The translations under genes and the position numbers were made by a program. A stretch of DNA of 64,000 nt from Mermis nigrescens (lineage: Eukaryota > Nematoda > Enoplea > Mermithida > Mermithidae). The first letter of the stretch is position 1; every line of letters begins with the position of its first letter. Below, one piece after another: positions 9,370-18,879 of this stretch. The stretch lies in NCBI GenBank assembly GCA_036768485.1, contig JAVLUZ010000154.1, positions 5,126,724 to 5,190,723 of the forward strand. Direction: 5' to 3'. The notes below the pieces were generated by a model. It was not told the origin of the DNA. It ran no database searches and worked only from the letters and a program-made list of their open reading frames with translations.

Positions 9370-10262
9370 TTTTCACGACCCTCCGCTTGCTATCAACCGG
9401 ATGTTTTCAAAGGGAGCTAGCTGATTTACATGGTCTCAGTCAAAGCGCTGTTTCGAAATGTACGCATGAAGTTATCCGTCTGATTGCGTCTTTAAGACCC
9501 GAATTTATCAAATTCCCATCCGAAGATGAATTCAGTCAACTTCAAAATCGATTTTATCGGCAGCGTCGATTTCCTGGTGTAATAGGAGCAATCGACTGTA
9601 CTCACGTTCCAATTATCAGTCCTGGAGGTAATGACAGTGAGTTGTACCGTAACCGGAAAGGCTGGTTCTCAATAAACGTCCAGCTTATGTGCGACGACGA
9701 TTTAAAGATAAGGAATGTTGTGGCTAGTTGGATGGGTAGTACGCACGATGCCAGGATTTTCCAAGAATCCAAATTGAAAGAAAAACTCGAATCTATGCCT
9801 TCAAAGTATCACATTTTGGGAGATCGCGGATACCCATGCACTAGATATCTGCTGACTCCATTAGCTAATCCGCAGACAGCCGCGGAACGTCGTTTTAATT
9901 AGGCTCAATCGTCGACTAGAATGGTAATTGAAAGACTAAATGGAATTTTAAAACGACGATTTCCTTGCCTATCGCACAAATTAAGATACTCGCCAAAAAG
10001 ATGTGGGAACATAATCGTAGCATGTGCAGTTTTGCACAATTTTGCTCAGTCAATTGGTGATATTCAGGATGACCAGGATTTTAATGACGATGTACTGGCC
10101 GACGAAGATAATCTTGGAGCTAATGATAACGTTCAAGGCATAGCGAAGAGGCGAGCTATTGTTGCAAATTATTTTTACTTACTCACTTTCTTACGTCGAG
10201 TCTTTTTAATGTACCTAAATTCGTTGTTTCAAGTAGATATGATATACAACAATGAATTATAA
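9370..10262 (+). pseudogene. PIF/Harbinger transposase, exon 2 with DDE domain and in-frame stop
   Basis: This is the catalytic half of a HARBI1-like DDE transposase, the nuclease that cuts and pastes the element. After the acceptor GGCAAG it reads FTTLRLLSTGCFQRELADLH, a helix-turn-helix-like GLSQSAVSK, then GAIDCTHVPI (first D, codon 9594), MGSTHDARIFQES (second D, codon 9747) and VIERLNGILKRRFPCL (E, codon 9930). All three catalytic residues remain. A TAG at 9900-9902 interrupts the frame between RRFN and AQSSTR, where related proteins read through. The frame continues to 10262. The family end is probably near KRRAIVANYF, so the last 25 or so residues look like run-on after loss of the native stop. 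Confidence 0.9.
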
Positions 10263-10369
10263 GCACACGGAATTTTTTTATTTTTAATTCGTTGTTTTAC
10301 GTATCTTAGATGTTTTTTGTATTAGCACACATAATTTATGCATCAATGAAGATCGTATAAAAATCTTAC

Positions 10370-10608
10370 TTTTTTTAGACCTTTCCATTTTGCAATTAAC
10401 TGATCGACTTTTCTTGAACGACAATCAGGGTTTGAATCGAATTCTCCTGCTATCAACAACCATGCTGCTTTTTTGCTTTCAGATTAACACCATCAGTTCT
10501 TTTATTTTCAATAATGTCAATGCTTTCCCGAATCTTTTCAATTAATACGTGCACTTCGATGTTACTAAAATTTGAATCACGAATTTTCCGTCGAGACATA
10601 AACGACAT
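10370..10608 (-). pseudogene. Harbinger Myb/SANT-like protein, exon 1 (frameshifted)
   Basis: This is the DNA-binding half of the second PIF/Harbinger protein, which recognises transposon ends and brings the transposase to the nucleus. ATG at 10608 (or 10599) gives MSRRKIRDSNFSNIEVHVLI, then EKIRESIDIIENKRTDGV. After LKAKK the frame breaks by one nucleotide. In the next frame it continues AWLLIAGEFDSNPDCRSRKV and DQLIAKWKGLKK up to a GTAAGA donor. The trihelix/Myb pattern (W and I spacing, KTDGV, W-K-LK) fits the Myb_DNA-bind_5 type. The exon lies downstream of the transposase 3' end and points towards it. Confidence 0.82.
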
Positions 10609-10779
10609 TTCCAAAATAACGAACTAGTCAAAAGCGCATTGGACAATGCAATGAGGTACTTATGCAACGCGCAGGACGACTGTTCACTCAAGTGCACATA
10701 ACGTGCATAAAAGCTGCTATAAAATCAATTATGCTAATTCGCCCGATAGGCACGATTTTATCTCGGGATAAATTCGAAC

Positions 10780-11034
10780 TATCCCAGGAATAGCTATTCC
10801 TCGCGTATTCCGCGTTCTGTCATACCGAATTTTCTCATTCCAGATATAGCTTATTTCGGCCCTTAACCCAGGAATAGTTATCACGAGAATAAATTTTATT
10901 ACGAGAATAGCTATTCCTGGAATAGCGCCTATCCAGGAATAACTTATTCCGCGTCCTGTCATACGGCCCCTAGGAATAGGTAAATTTGGTATGACAGAAC
11001 GCGAAATACGCGAGGAATAGCTGTTCCTGGGATA
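10780..11034. repeat. Foldback with TATTCCGC / GTATGACA motifs
   Basis: TATCCCAGGAATAGC at 10780 is repeated in inverted form near 11020-11034, and CGCGTTCTGTCATACC (from about 10815) pairs with GGTATGACAGAACGCG (from about 10988). The same TATTCCGC-GTATGACA words fill the inner parts of both long inverted repeats. This may be a third copy of the terminal motif array and a possible binding region for the Myb-like protein. Confidence 0.65.
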
Positions 11035-11225
11035 AGTGTATCTATTCCAGTATTTAGTTACGCATTCCATAGGTTTTGTGTATAAATTGGATGTCCAGCG
11101 CATGCTGCATACTGTCGGCACGTACGAATTAGTTTGAAAATACACGACGTAAATACAAACGTGAAGTATTTGTGTACACGCGTTTCTATGATCCATCTGC
11201 GTGAAATAAAACTTCATATTGAAAA

Positions 11226-11281
11226 TTTGGCAGTCCCATTAACTCATTGCATTGATGCATTGAGTTAATGGGACTGCCAAA
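11226..11281. repeat. Near-perfect hairpin, 27-nt arms
   Basis: TTTGGCAGTCCCATTAACTC... pairs with ...GAGTTAATGGGACTGCCAAA around a 2-nt centre, with one mismatch in 27 pairs. It sits just inside the right arm of the Harbinger element, in unremarkable AT-rich DNA. Confidence 0.85.
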
Positions 11282-11879
11282 TATCACCAAATAAACTTTT
11301 TATGATTCGGTTCAATAAATGCGGCTTGTTTGCTCCTACGGAAAATGAAAATGAAATATTGACATTGAAATCAAAAAAATTTATGATAGCTTGCGCATGA
11401 AAAAACTACCTTGTTGTGTAAGTAAGGTACTCATTTGCGAATCTCGCTATCAACTTGTTGATTACATGGGGCAAACGCGCAACTAGAAAATTTTGTGTAC
11501 GAGAGCAACCATATTAAATTTCTAGATAAGGAGGAATCAATTACCTTTCCAATTTAAAAATTTTTAATACTTTTACTCCTTTTAAAATCGCATTAGAAAC
11601 GATTTTCACTACTATTCCGCTGTCTAATATCTTCTATGACCAGGTATAAAATGGCGGAATAAAAGCAACCGTTTTTATTCCTGAGATAACTTATTCCGCC
11701 CTCTGTCATACCGCTTATTTTTATTCCGCCGTTTTATCGTGAGATTAGCGCCTGGAACGGCGCTATTCCGCGTTCTGTCATGCTAACTTCATTCCTGAAA
11801 TACAACAATTTTTTCTTCGTTCTGTAATACCAAAATATTCTATCCCGTCCTCGTATTCCACTATTTTATCCCGGAGGGC

Positions 11880-12127
11880 CGCAAGAAAATTTTGAGGGAG
11901 CAGGTGCAAGATTTTTCAATGGTTAAAAAATGGCCTTAAAAATGGTGGTACTGGTATGGCGAAAAAACTCAATTTTTCAACGTTTCTCATCGGGTACTAT
12001 TCATTGGCATCAAAAATTGCGAAAACAAAAAAAAAATTTCAAAAATTGATTTCTGGGGGGTATTTTGGTATTTTGGTAGCTGCGGGAGAGGTGCATACCT
12101 CCCAACCCCTTCCGGCGGCCAGGTGTG
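11880..12127 (-). mobile_element. H1 hAT-type MITE, end truncated, in the right Harbinger arm
   Basis: Begins inside the element (GCAAGAAAATTTTGAGGG) and ends GGCCAGGTGTG. The left terminus and its TSD are gone. The left Harbinger arm shows the uninterrupted sequence, so a short deletion accompanied or followed insertion. Confidence 0.8.
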
Positions 12128-12190
12128 CGCAGTACCCGTGTTTTGTGACGTCGTCAGCTCCTTTCATCCTTCTCAATATAAAAATAGAGT

Positions 12191-12214
12191 TAAACCCGTA
12201 GAAAAGATGTTTCA
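12191..12214 (+). promoter_or_regulatory. PSE-like conserved block upstream of right U2-like gene
   Basis: Same block as at 5545-5568, here about 36 to 59 nt upstream of 12250. TATATGAGCAGT follows in both copies. Spacing fits an insect proximal sequence element for RNA polymerase II snRNA transcription. No TATA box is needed for U2 genes. Confidence 0.45.
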
Positions 12215-12249
12215 AATTCATTATATGAGCAGTGTTATTTCCCTCGCGT

Positions 12250-12435
12250 ATCGCTTCTCGGGCTTTTTGCTCAGATCAAAGTTTAGTTTCTGTTCTTATC
12301 AGCTTAATCTCTGATACGTGATCTACTGATCACAATGAGATTACTCTGATTTTTGCATTCTTGGCGAGGTAGTGGAGCTTGCTCCGCCCTTGCCGCGGGT
12401 CGTCCCGGTATTGCAGTACCTCCGGGTTCGGCCCA
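12250..12435 (+). ncRNA. U2 snRNA-like gene, right arm copy
   Basis: The second U2-like copy is on the plus strand and has the same 186-nt length as the left copy. I count about four transition differences over nearly 200 nt, far fewer than in the rest of the arms. It carries the same variant branch-recognition sequence (AAAGTTTAGTTTCTG), the same rebuilt stem IIb, the Sm-like ATTTTTG (the usual following G is C), GGAGCTTGCTCC, and the loop TATTGCAGTA identical to canonical U2. The GGGTCGTCCCGG to TTCGGCCCA region resembles the Drosophila type of U2 more than the vertebrate type. The gene faces outwards, away from the transposase. Confidence 0.87.
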
Positions 12436-12556
12436 TTCCCCGCGGGGAATAAATTCATTACAATACAAATTAATCGCATATTTCTACAATCGATCAGTGT
12501 AACAAAACTTCATGTTGAAAATCGCGTGGCTGAGTTTGTTCAATTAAAATTGTTTA

Positions 12557-13032
12557 ATTAATGGTAAAAGCTAATACGTACGCTACATGCATGTCAGTCC
12601 AATGAATCAATTGTCGAAAAACATTCAATTTTTTTACAGCGTAGGTATAACATGTGTTTATGAGTAAAAATTTACCCCGTGTCTTTTATTACGACTTATG
12701 TACTTACTTCACAATGCGTTTCACTCTTGCTTCGTAAAAGCTGTAATTTCTCATATTATTATTTTTAAGAACATTTGTATCTCGCGTCTTTTCTTTCTTT
12801 CATACTATTAGCATGCTTAGCTTTTACCTCTACCTTTCTTTTATTGTTAGTTTTATTTTATCATTTATATATTATCATTACATTTTTCTCCATGTTTTAG
12901 TAGATACCATAATTACCTAACTGTCTATTTGATATTATTATCAATCATAAAGATTTGACAAGAATAAGCTTCGTTTGTATTTTTTCAAGAATTAAAGTTA
13001 GGCGATGAAATCTGCAAAGTTGAAATATGAAA
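12557..13032. other. No feature recognised
   Basis: T-rich spacer between the Harbinger right arm and FB-A copy 2. It has no counterpart in the left-side spacer. Confidence 0.4.
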
Positions 13033-13836
13033 TCACTAGCAAAGAAAAATGCTCCGATGGAACAAAAAAGATGAATACACTTGGAATTGTGGATTATTAA
13101 GGATGTAAAAGGAGGGGACTAGGAAAAAGCTACTTTAAGTCGCAAAATCTGCTAAGAATCACACTTTCTCTAAGCAACGCAAAAAATCGAAGTATATTCT
13201 GCGGCCAACAGATTAAAATAAATATTTAACCATAAACATGATTGAAAAAGCAGCACGTTAGCTATGCAGTGTGTAGCTATGGGAAATGATATTGAGTAAC
13301 AGTCTTTCTAAATCAATTGAATGAAATTGCAAACATCGATGCATCCAAAACAATTGAAGAAATTGTTGGTTTAAAACAGTAAGAAACGCGTGAGTTGACT
13401 CGAAACAGACTAAATGTTGGTACACTAGCATGCCCGTAACGATCGTGTGCACTAATTTATCGGCCCCTGCTTTGCTTGCTATTATGCTCATAACTAAAAT
13501 AAAACAACTTTAAATACAATACCACTTGGTTTTCTATCAATCAGGATACGAAGCTAGTCAGCGTTGCTGCTTGCCAACAATTTAAAAAAGTAAACATAGA
13601 TTTCTTTATACACTCTAATCTGAAACATTTGAAAATTATTTCAAAAAGACACTTTTTCACAGGCCGCAGAATATACTTCGATTTGTTGCGTTGCTTAGAG
13701 AAAGTGTGATTTTTAGCAGATTTTGCGACTTTAGATTGCTTTTTCCTAGTCCCCTCCTTTTACATCCTTGATAATCCACAATTCCAAGTTATATTCATCT
13801 TTTTTGTTCCATCGGAGCATTTTTCTTCGCTAGCGC
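13033..13836. mobile_element. FB-A foldback element, copy 2
   Basis: Arms of about 175 bp (13033-13206 and 13662-13836). The left arm begins CACTAGCAAAGAAAAATGC and the right ends TTCGCTAGCGCCC. The centre is unique AT-rich DNA. This is the least disturbed copy of the three. Confidence 0.85.
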
Positions 13837-16450
13837 CCTACTTTTAATTAGCATGATTTGAGTCGGTCAGTAAACACATACAGTAACATGTCACAACAAT
13901 GACAGCAGTCGAAGAACGCGGAAAACAATATTGTTATTAACATCAGCATTATCCTTTTTAAACAAGACAACCTTCCATTATTTAAACAGATCAAAGTTTT
14001 TCTGCATAAACTTTACGCAAATATCAAGTGTAAGGAATACTAACGCTCAGATTTCGGAAGTAAAATAAATGTGTAGGATAAACTACGTATTAACAACAAA
14101 TGAATAGTGCAAACTTTACACAACTACTAGGTGTTGAGAAAACTAACAGTCAGATTCCTAATTCTGACTTTAACGTAGAATATTTTGAAAAAATTAAGCT
14201 TCCGCAAGGCTCTAGAACTAAAGTTAATACGCAGTGTAAACTTTACACAACCACAGAGTGTAAAGAAGATTTTAGTCGGATTTGTAATTCTAATATCACT
14301 CTGAAATTACGATTAAGATCTATGAAAAAATTGAGTCTCCACACTGAGCCGAGAACAAATAAACATCAGTTGTAAACTACTTAACACCACTGTTAAGTGT
14401 AAGCAAACGTGCTCAATTGGCGTCTCACATTTAATTCCTGGTACATTACTCTGATATTACCATCAACATTTATGAAAAAATTAAGTTTCCACAATGGCCC
14501 AAGGACAAATGAATATCAGATTTAAACCACTTTACACCACTGTTGAGTGCAAACAACCTGGCGTATCATATTTGGTTTATGGTTCATTTTTAGACTTGAG
14601 ATTATTTCCAGACTCATAAACCAGAACTTGACAGAAAAAAACAAGACAGAAACACGTTCAACTCCACCATTTTTTGACTTTACCCCTCCGAAAAAGCTAA
14701 ATATTGATGTAAACAAACGCCATTTGCTGTGACGCGTACCCCTTAGAAAGTACTTTATTTTTATCCTATTCGACCTCGCCCGACTTCTGATACGAGAAAG
14801 TGGCGAACCAAAAAATGGACGAACACGTATTTTCCACTGTCCACCACTTTGTAAACTTTAAAAATCTGAATCTAACGCCCCATTGAGTGTAAATAAATTC
14901 GATTCGGGCCAGTTTGTAGCCCTTTGATTGTAGTACGTTTTTATATGCCAAACTTAAGTTCCGCAAAATATTTGATATGATTTACTAATCAAAATACGAA
15001 AAAAACCTGTTTTTTAGCCCATTTTACACCTCAGATTTCGAACTTTACACCCCCATTAAGAACTCCATATTACGTTTTTTTAACGCGGCCTGCTTCGAAG
15101 TGTAGCCTTGCCTTCAGAAGTTACTTAATTTCAATTTTATTCAATTCATCCCAACTCATTACCGAAAAACTTGGCAGAGAAATCTTAGTCGAAATCTGTT
15201 TTTTACTCATTCATTAGAGTGTAAAGTTTAAACCCCTGGTACTAACTGCGTATTGATTGTAGAAACAGTTTGCTGGTAAGCAAAAGATATTCCTTGATAC
15301 GTAGTACATTTCTGTCAGAAAAAATTTCTCAAAACTCATAACCGGACTTATTGGCAGACATAAACAAGTCGAAAACTTGACCAAAATGTGTCTTTTCACC
15401 CCCAGATTTTCGCACTCTTTACACTCCCATTCGAGAACTGAGGCAAAATTCAAAAAACTAAAACTGTGTGATCTGCAGAACCTAAATAGACGAATAAGTC
15501 AAATGAAGTGCATGGTTTTGCCAAAAGAATTAAAAAATGAAAAAACTTAGTATTCAGAAGACTTGAACCCATTATTCTTTTTTAAATCCTCATGCGAGAA
15601 CGGATACGTCAGCCATTGCACCAATTCAACCCGTAGCCAGGATTTCAGCTTCATTATAATATATTGAAAAATATTCATCATTCTACTGAAGTTTAGGATT
15701 AGTGCATTTATGATAATAAAAATAATTATTTATCAAAGACGAGTCAAAAACCTCTGAAATAAGAAAACTCTGATCAAACCATATGCAATACGGAGTTATC
15801 TGTCGGCATTAGAAAATAGATGTATAATTCAAAGTTCGCCTCTTCATACCTCAACAAACACTGGCTGTAGAAAAGTTTAAAGGTCAGACTCGTTATTCTG
15901 ACCTTACGGAGAACATTTTTTCAAAGAATTCATCATCCACGACGAGGTGGGCGGAAAAAATTATTTCAGTGTAAAGTTTAACCTGCACTAATAACGCAAT
16001 ATTGATTGTAAAGAAACAAAATAAATTTTGACGTTTAGCGCTTAGGACGAGGCACATCTAAAAGATAATTACCACGTTCTGTCTACTAAGCGGAGAATAT
16101 GACAGGGAAAAAATATTTCTCCATCCCAGACTCTTTACAATAAACCGCCTCTAAAATTGAAAATATTACTTTATAGAAAAAATAAAAAGGCATACCTATA
16201 GATTTTATAACTGTCTACCTTTTGAAACCAATCAGACTGCATAGAATGTAAAACTGAGTTAGATATGCTTCTGCACATGAAAACAGTAAAAAACCGTCTA
16301 CTTTACACTCCTGTGCAACAACTAATAAGTGTTAAGAAATTTTAAGACCAGATTCGTAACCGAGTAATCAGGGAAAACATTTTAAAAAATTGGCCCTCCG
16401 CCGATCATTTGAATTTTCGGTGTAAACTTTACACACTCACGACTAGCTCA
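13837..16450 (+). repeat. Degenerate satellite (AACTTTACAC unit), long block
   Basis: Segments of roughly 110-170 bp recur with the words AAACTTTACACAACTAC, GGTGTTGAGAAAACTAAC, CAGATTCCTAATTCTGAC and AAAAAATTAAG. Repeats are clear at 14.1-14.6 kb and more worn towards 16.4 kb. No coding potential. Confidence 0.7.
15545..15655 (-). repeat. tRNA-derived SINE-like head
   Basis: On the minus strand CCTGGCTACGGG is followed by an A-box-like TGGTGCAATGG and, about 50 nt later, a B-box-like GGGTTCAAGTC. It shares its leader with 18290-18400. No intact cloverleaf. Confidence 0.5.
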
Positions 16451-16775
16451 GTTTTGAGTGAAAACAAGAAAAAAATGGGGGTCCCAAGTTTCTTTATTGT
16501 CTACCTTTGAAAAAAGCGCACCTCCCGGATGTGTGCCGTTATAGCTGTGAGGGGGAACATGTGTTGGGGTACCCAAGTATATTATAGGTACGCGCTAACG
16601 CGCTACCTATGATAATTTAAAGTAATTAACAGTGCCCTCGGCTCTATAATAAAACGGTGCACACCAAAAAGGGCAGGGCCTTGTTCTCGCGTTAAACAAG
16701 CATATTTGACGCTCTTACATTAAATATTTGAGATTTTTTCTTTATGTAGGATTCAAAAATTAAACAGTCAATTTT

Positions 16776-17805
16776 ACACTAGCAAGGAAAAATGCACCGG
16801 ATGGAACAAAGAAAGGTGAATATACATACTTGGAATTGAGCTTTATAACAGGAAATAAAAGCAGGGGACTAGGAAAAAGCTATCCTACTTCATATGCCTA
16901 AAGTCGCAAAATCTGTTAAAAATCCGAGCAAAGCAAAAAATCAAAGCATGTATATTCTGCGGTCTGCAGATTATTGAAATAACTAGTGAACCAAGAAAAG
17001 ATTGAAAAAGCAGCAAGTTAGCCATGCAATAGCTATGGGACATTAGATGGAATAACCTAGGAGCGACTTTTTAGGTGGAACAGACAACAGGTAGGTACAG
17101 GTACACTTGCACGCATACGTGGGCGTGGGAGATTTGGGGGTATGCACCCCCAGAAGCCTGAACACCCCCAGAAATCAAAATAACCTATCCCAGGACTTCA
17201 ATTTTTGAATTTTTTTGTTTTTCCGCAATTTTTTGATGCCAATGAATAGTACTTGATGAGAAACGTAAAAAATGGTGTTTTTCGTCATAATATCATTTTT
17301 AAGATCATTTTTTGACCTTGGAAAAATCTTGCATCCCCTAGAAGTTTGGTGCTGCCCACCTGTGCTTGCAAGCCCGCTACGATTGTGTGCATTAACCAAT
17401 TGAAAGCCAGGTTTGCTTGCTATAACGCTCATGGTAACAAACTGAAACACTTTTAAATACAATATCAGTTCAGTTCTCTATCAGTCACGATATGAAGCTA
17501 GTCAGCGTTGCAATTTGCAAGCAATCCACAAAAAGTGTATATTTTAGATTATGTTTGTATATATACTCTTATGTGAAGCATTGAAAATTGTTTAAAGAAA
17601 GTTACACTTTTTCAGAGGCCGCAGATTATACTTCAAGTTTTTGCATTGATTTAAGAAAATCTGATTTTTAACAGATTTTGCGACTTTAGGCATATATGTA
17701 CATAGGTAGCCTTTTCCTAGTCCCCTGCGTTTATATTCTTAATAAAGCGCTATTCCGAGTATAATCACCTCTTTTTGTTCCATGGGAGCATTTTCCTTGC
17801 TTGTA
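16776..17805. mobile_element. FB-A foldback element, copy 3
   Basis: Arms ACACTAGCAAGGAAAAATGC.. and ..GAGCATTTTCCTTGCTTGTA, with an H1 MITE (17114-17364) in the centre. The right flank resembles the right flank of copy 2. Confidence 0.82.
17114..17364 (+). mobile_element. H1 hAT-type MITE
   Basis: CATACGTGGGCGTGGGAG to GCTGCCCACCTGTG. TSD CTTGCACG/CTTGCAAG. Inserted in the centre of the third FB-A copy. Confidence 0.88.
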
Positions 17806-18289
17806 CCCACGTTTTTATTAACAATATTTGAATAAATCAGTGACATAATGAAGAACATGCCTAGACGTATAACAAGGGGATGGGGTTCCCCACCCAAAGT
17901 TGGTCGTTCACCCATACCCCAAAGTCAAAAAATGTTTGACCCCCCGCCCTCCCTCCCGATTTTTGGAATTTTTGAAAAAATCTTGCGTTTTTTTGGTCAT
18001 TTTTAGGTGTTTTTTGCTATTTTGGAGCAGAAATTGAAAATCATTGAACTCCTTACCCCTAAAAATGGCCGCAGACCTCCCCAATTTCTAGCCGTTAAGT
18101 TACATGAAAATGCTTTATGTTTTCCTTTTTGAGGGTTCATATTCTCGGGGGTCCTGCCTGATCCCATTATTGTATGTGATGAAGTGTAGTGTGCAGTATG
18201 TTTCCTTTCTTTATTCCGACCTACATAATTATATAGCTTTCACGGCTTTTCATGACATTTATGAAATTTGAAATAATAAAAGGTACCCT
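17806..18289. repeat. Unclassified dispersed repeat
   Basis: CCCCACCCAAAGTTGG.. to ..CCTAAAAATGGCCGCAGACC resembles stretches at 21620-21800 and 35740-35900. No ends defined. Confidence 0.4.
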
Positions 18290-18400
18290 CGCTGCTTGGC
18301 TCGAACACACGACTTCTCGATCTCTATTCCGACCCTCTCACCAATAGACCAATCGTGCCCGTAGCCAGGGGGTGCGGATGGTGCGGCCCTACCCCCTGTT
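18290..18400 (-). repeat. tRNA-derived SINE-like head
   Basis: On the minus strand: CCCTGGCTACGGGCACGA, A-box-like TGGTCTATTGGTGAG, B-box-like GTGTTCGAGCC. Spacing is tRNA-like. A probable SINE or tRNA pseudogene. Confidence 0.55.
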
Positions 18401-18879
18401 CCGCGTAAAGTAAGAAAAATGGCACCGAAAACGAAAGGAGCTTTAAAATTTATGAAAAAGGATGGGAAAAGTCAAGATAGTGTTATCTCTTAGGAAATTA
18501 AACGCTTCAAGCTACATTTTTGATCAATTTTTAAAGCTGAGTACAAGATTTAACAACTTCTGCTTGATTGGTCACACATAAAACTGTGCTCGCACCCCTG
18601 GTCAGGAAATCCTGGCTAAGGGCCTGAGACCAATGAGCTGGTTGTTTGTTTTGCCTACTGTGCTTAAGTAGGTATAGCATTAAGTTATGAGCCTATACGC
18701 TTATAAGGTCAGTATATAAGACTGCATGCGCATACATATTTAAAAATTAGGCCCAACAACCGCAGTATTTATTAAAATCGTGTCTCACAATACATATTCA
18801 TTTAAGTCGGCCAAAAAATACCGACGTTTTTACCCCATAGTTAGCACAATACACCGCCCGGAATAACTACGTACTAAGT

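Larger units (their letters stand above)
5217..12556. mobile_element. PIF/Harbinger-type element with long inverted repeats and U2-like snRNA arms
   Basis: This element of about 7.3 kb is bounded by inverted repeats (5217-5935 and 11612-12556) and encodes the two proteins of PIF/Harbinger transposons, a DDE transposase and a Myb/SANT-like DNA-binding protein, in opposite directions. Each inverted repeat includes a U2 snRNA-like gene. Three H1 MITEs have landed in it (6196-6455, 8520-8715, 11880-12127), as have dispersed repeats near 8724-9280. The exact ends and target-site duplication could not be fixed, because similarity between the arms fades at about 5210 and 12560. Inverted repeats of this length are unusual for PIF/Harbinger, whose repeats are normally a few tens of bp. 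An alternative is a Harbinger inserted inside an older foldback element. Confidence 0.75.
11612..12556 (-). repeat. Right long inverted repeat of the Harbinger-type element
   Basis: This is the inverted partner of 5217-5935. It is longer because an H1 MITE (11880-12127) sits in it. It contains the U2-like gene at 12250-12435, the same upstream block at 12191-12214, GTGACGTCGTCA in place of the left arm's GTGACGTCATCA, and TATTCCGC/CTGTCATAC motif arrays at about 11640-11875. The palindrome ATTCCCCGCGGGGAAT (12435-12450) lies at the 3' edge of the U2-like gene. Confidence 0.85.
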
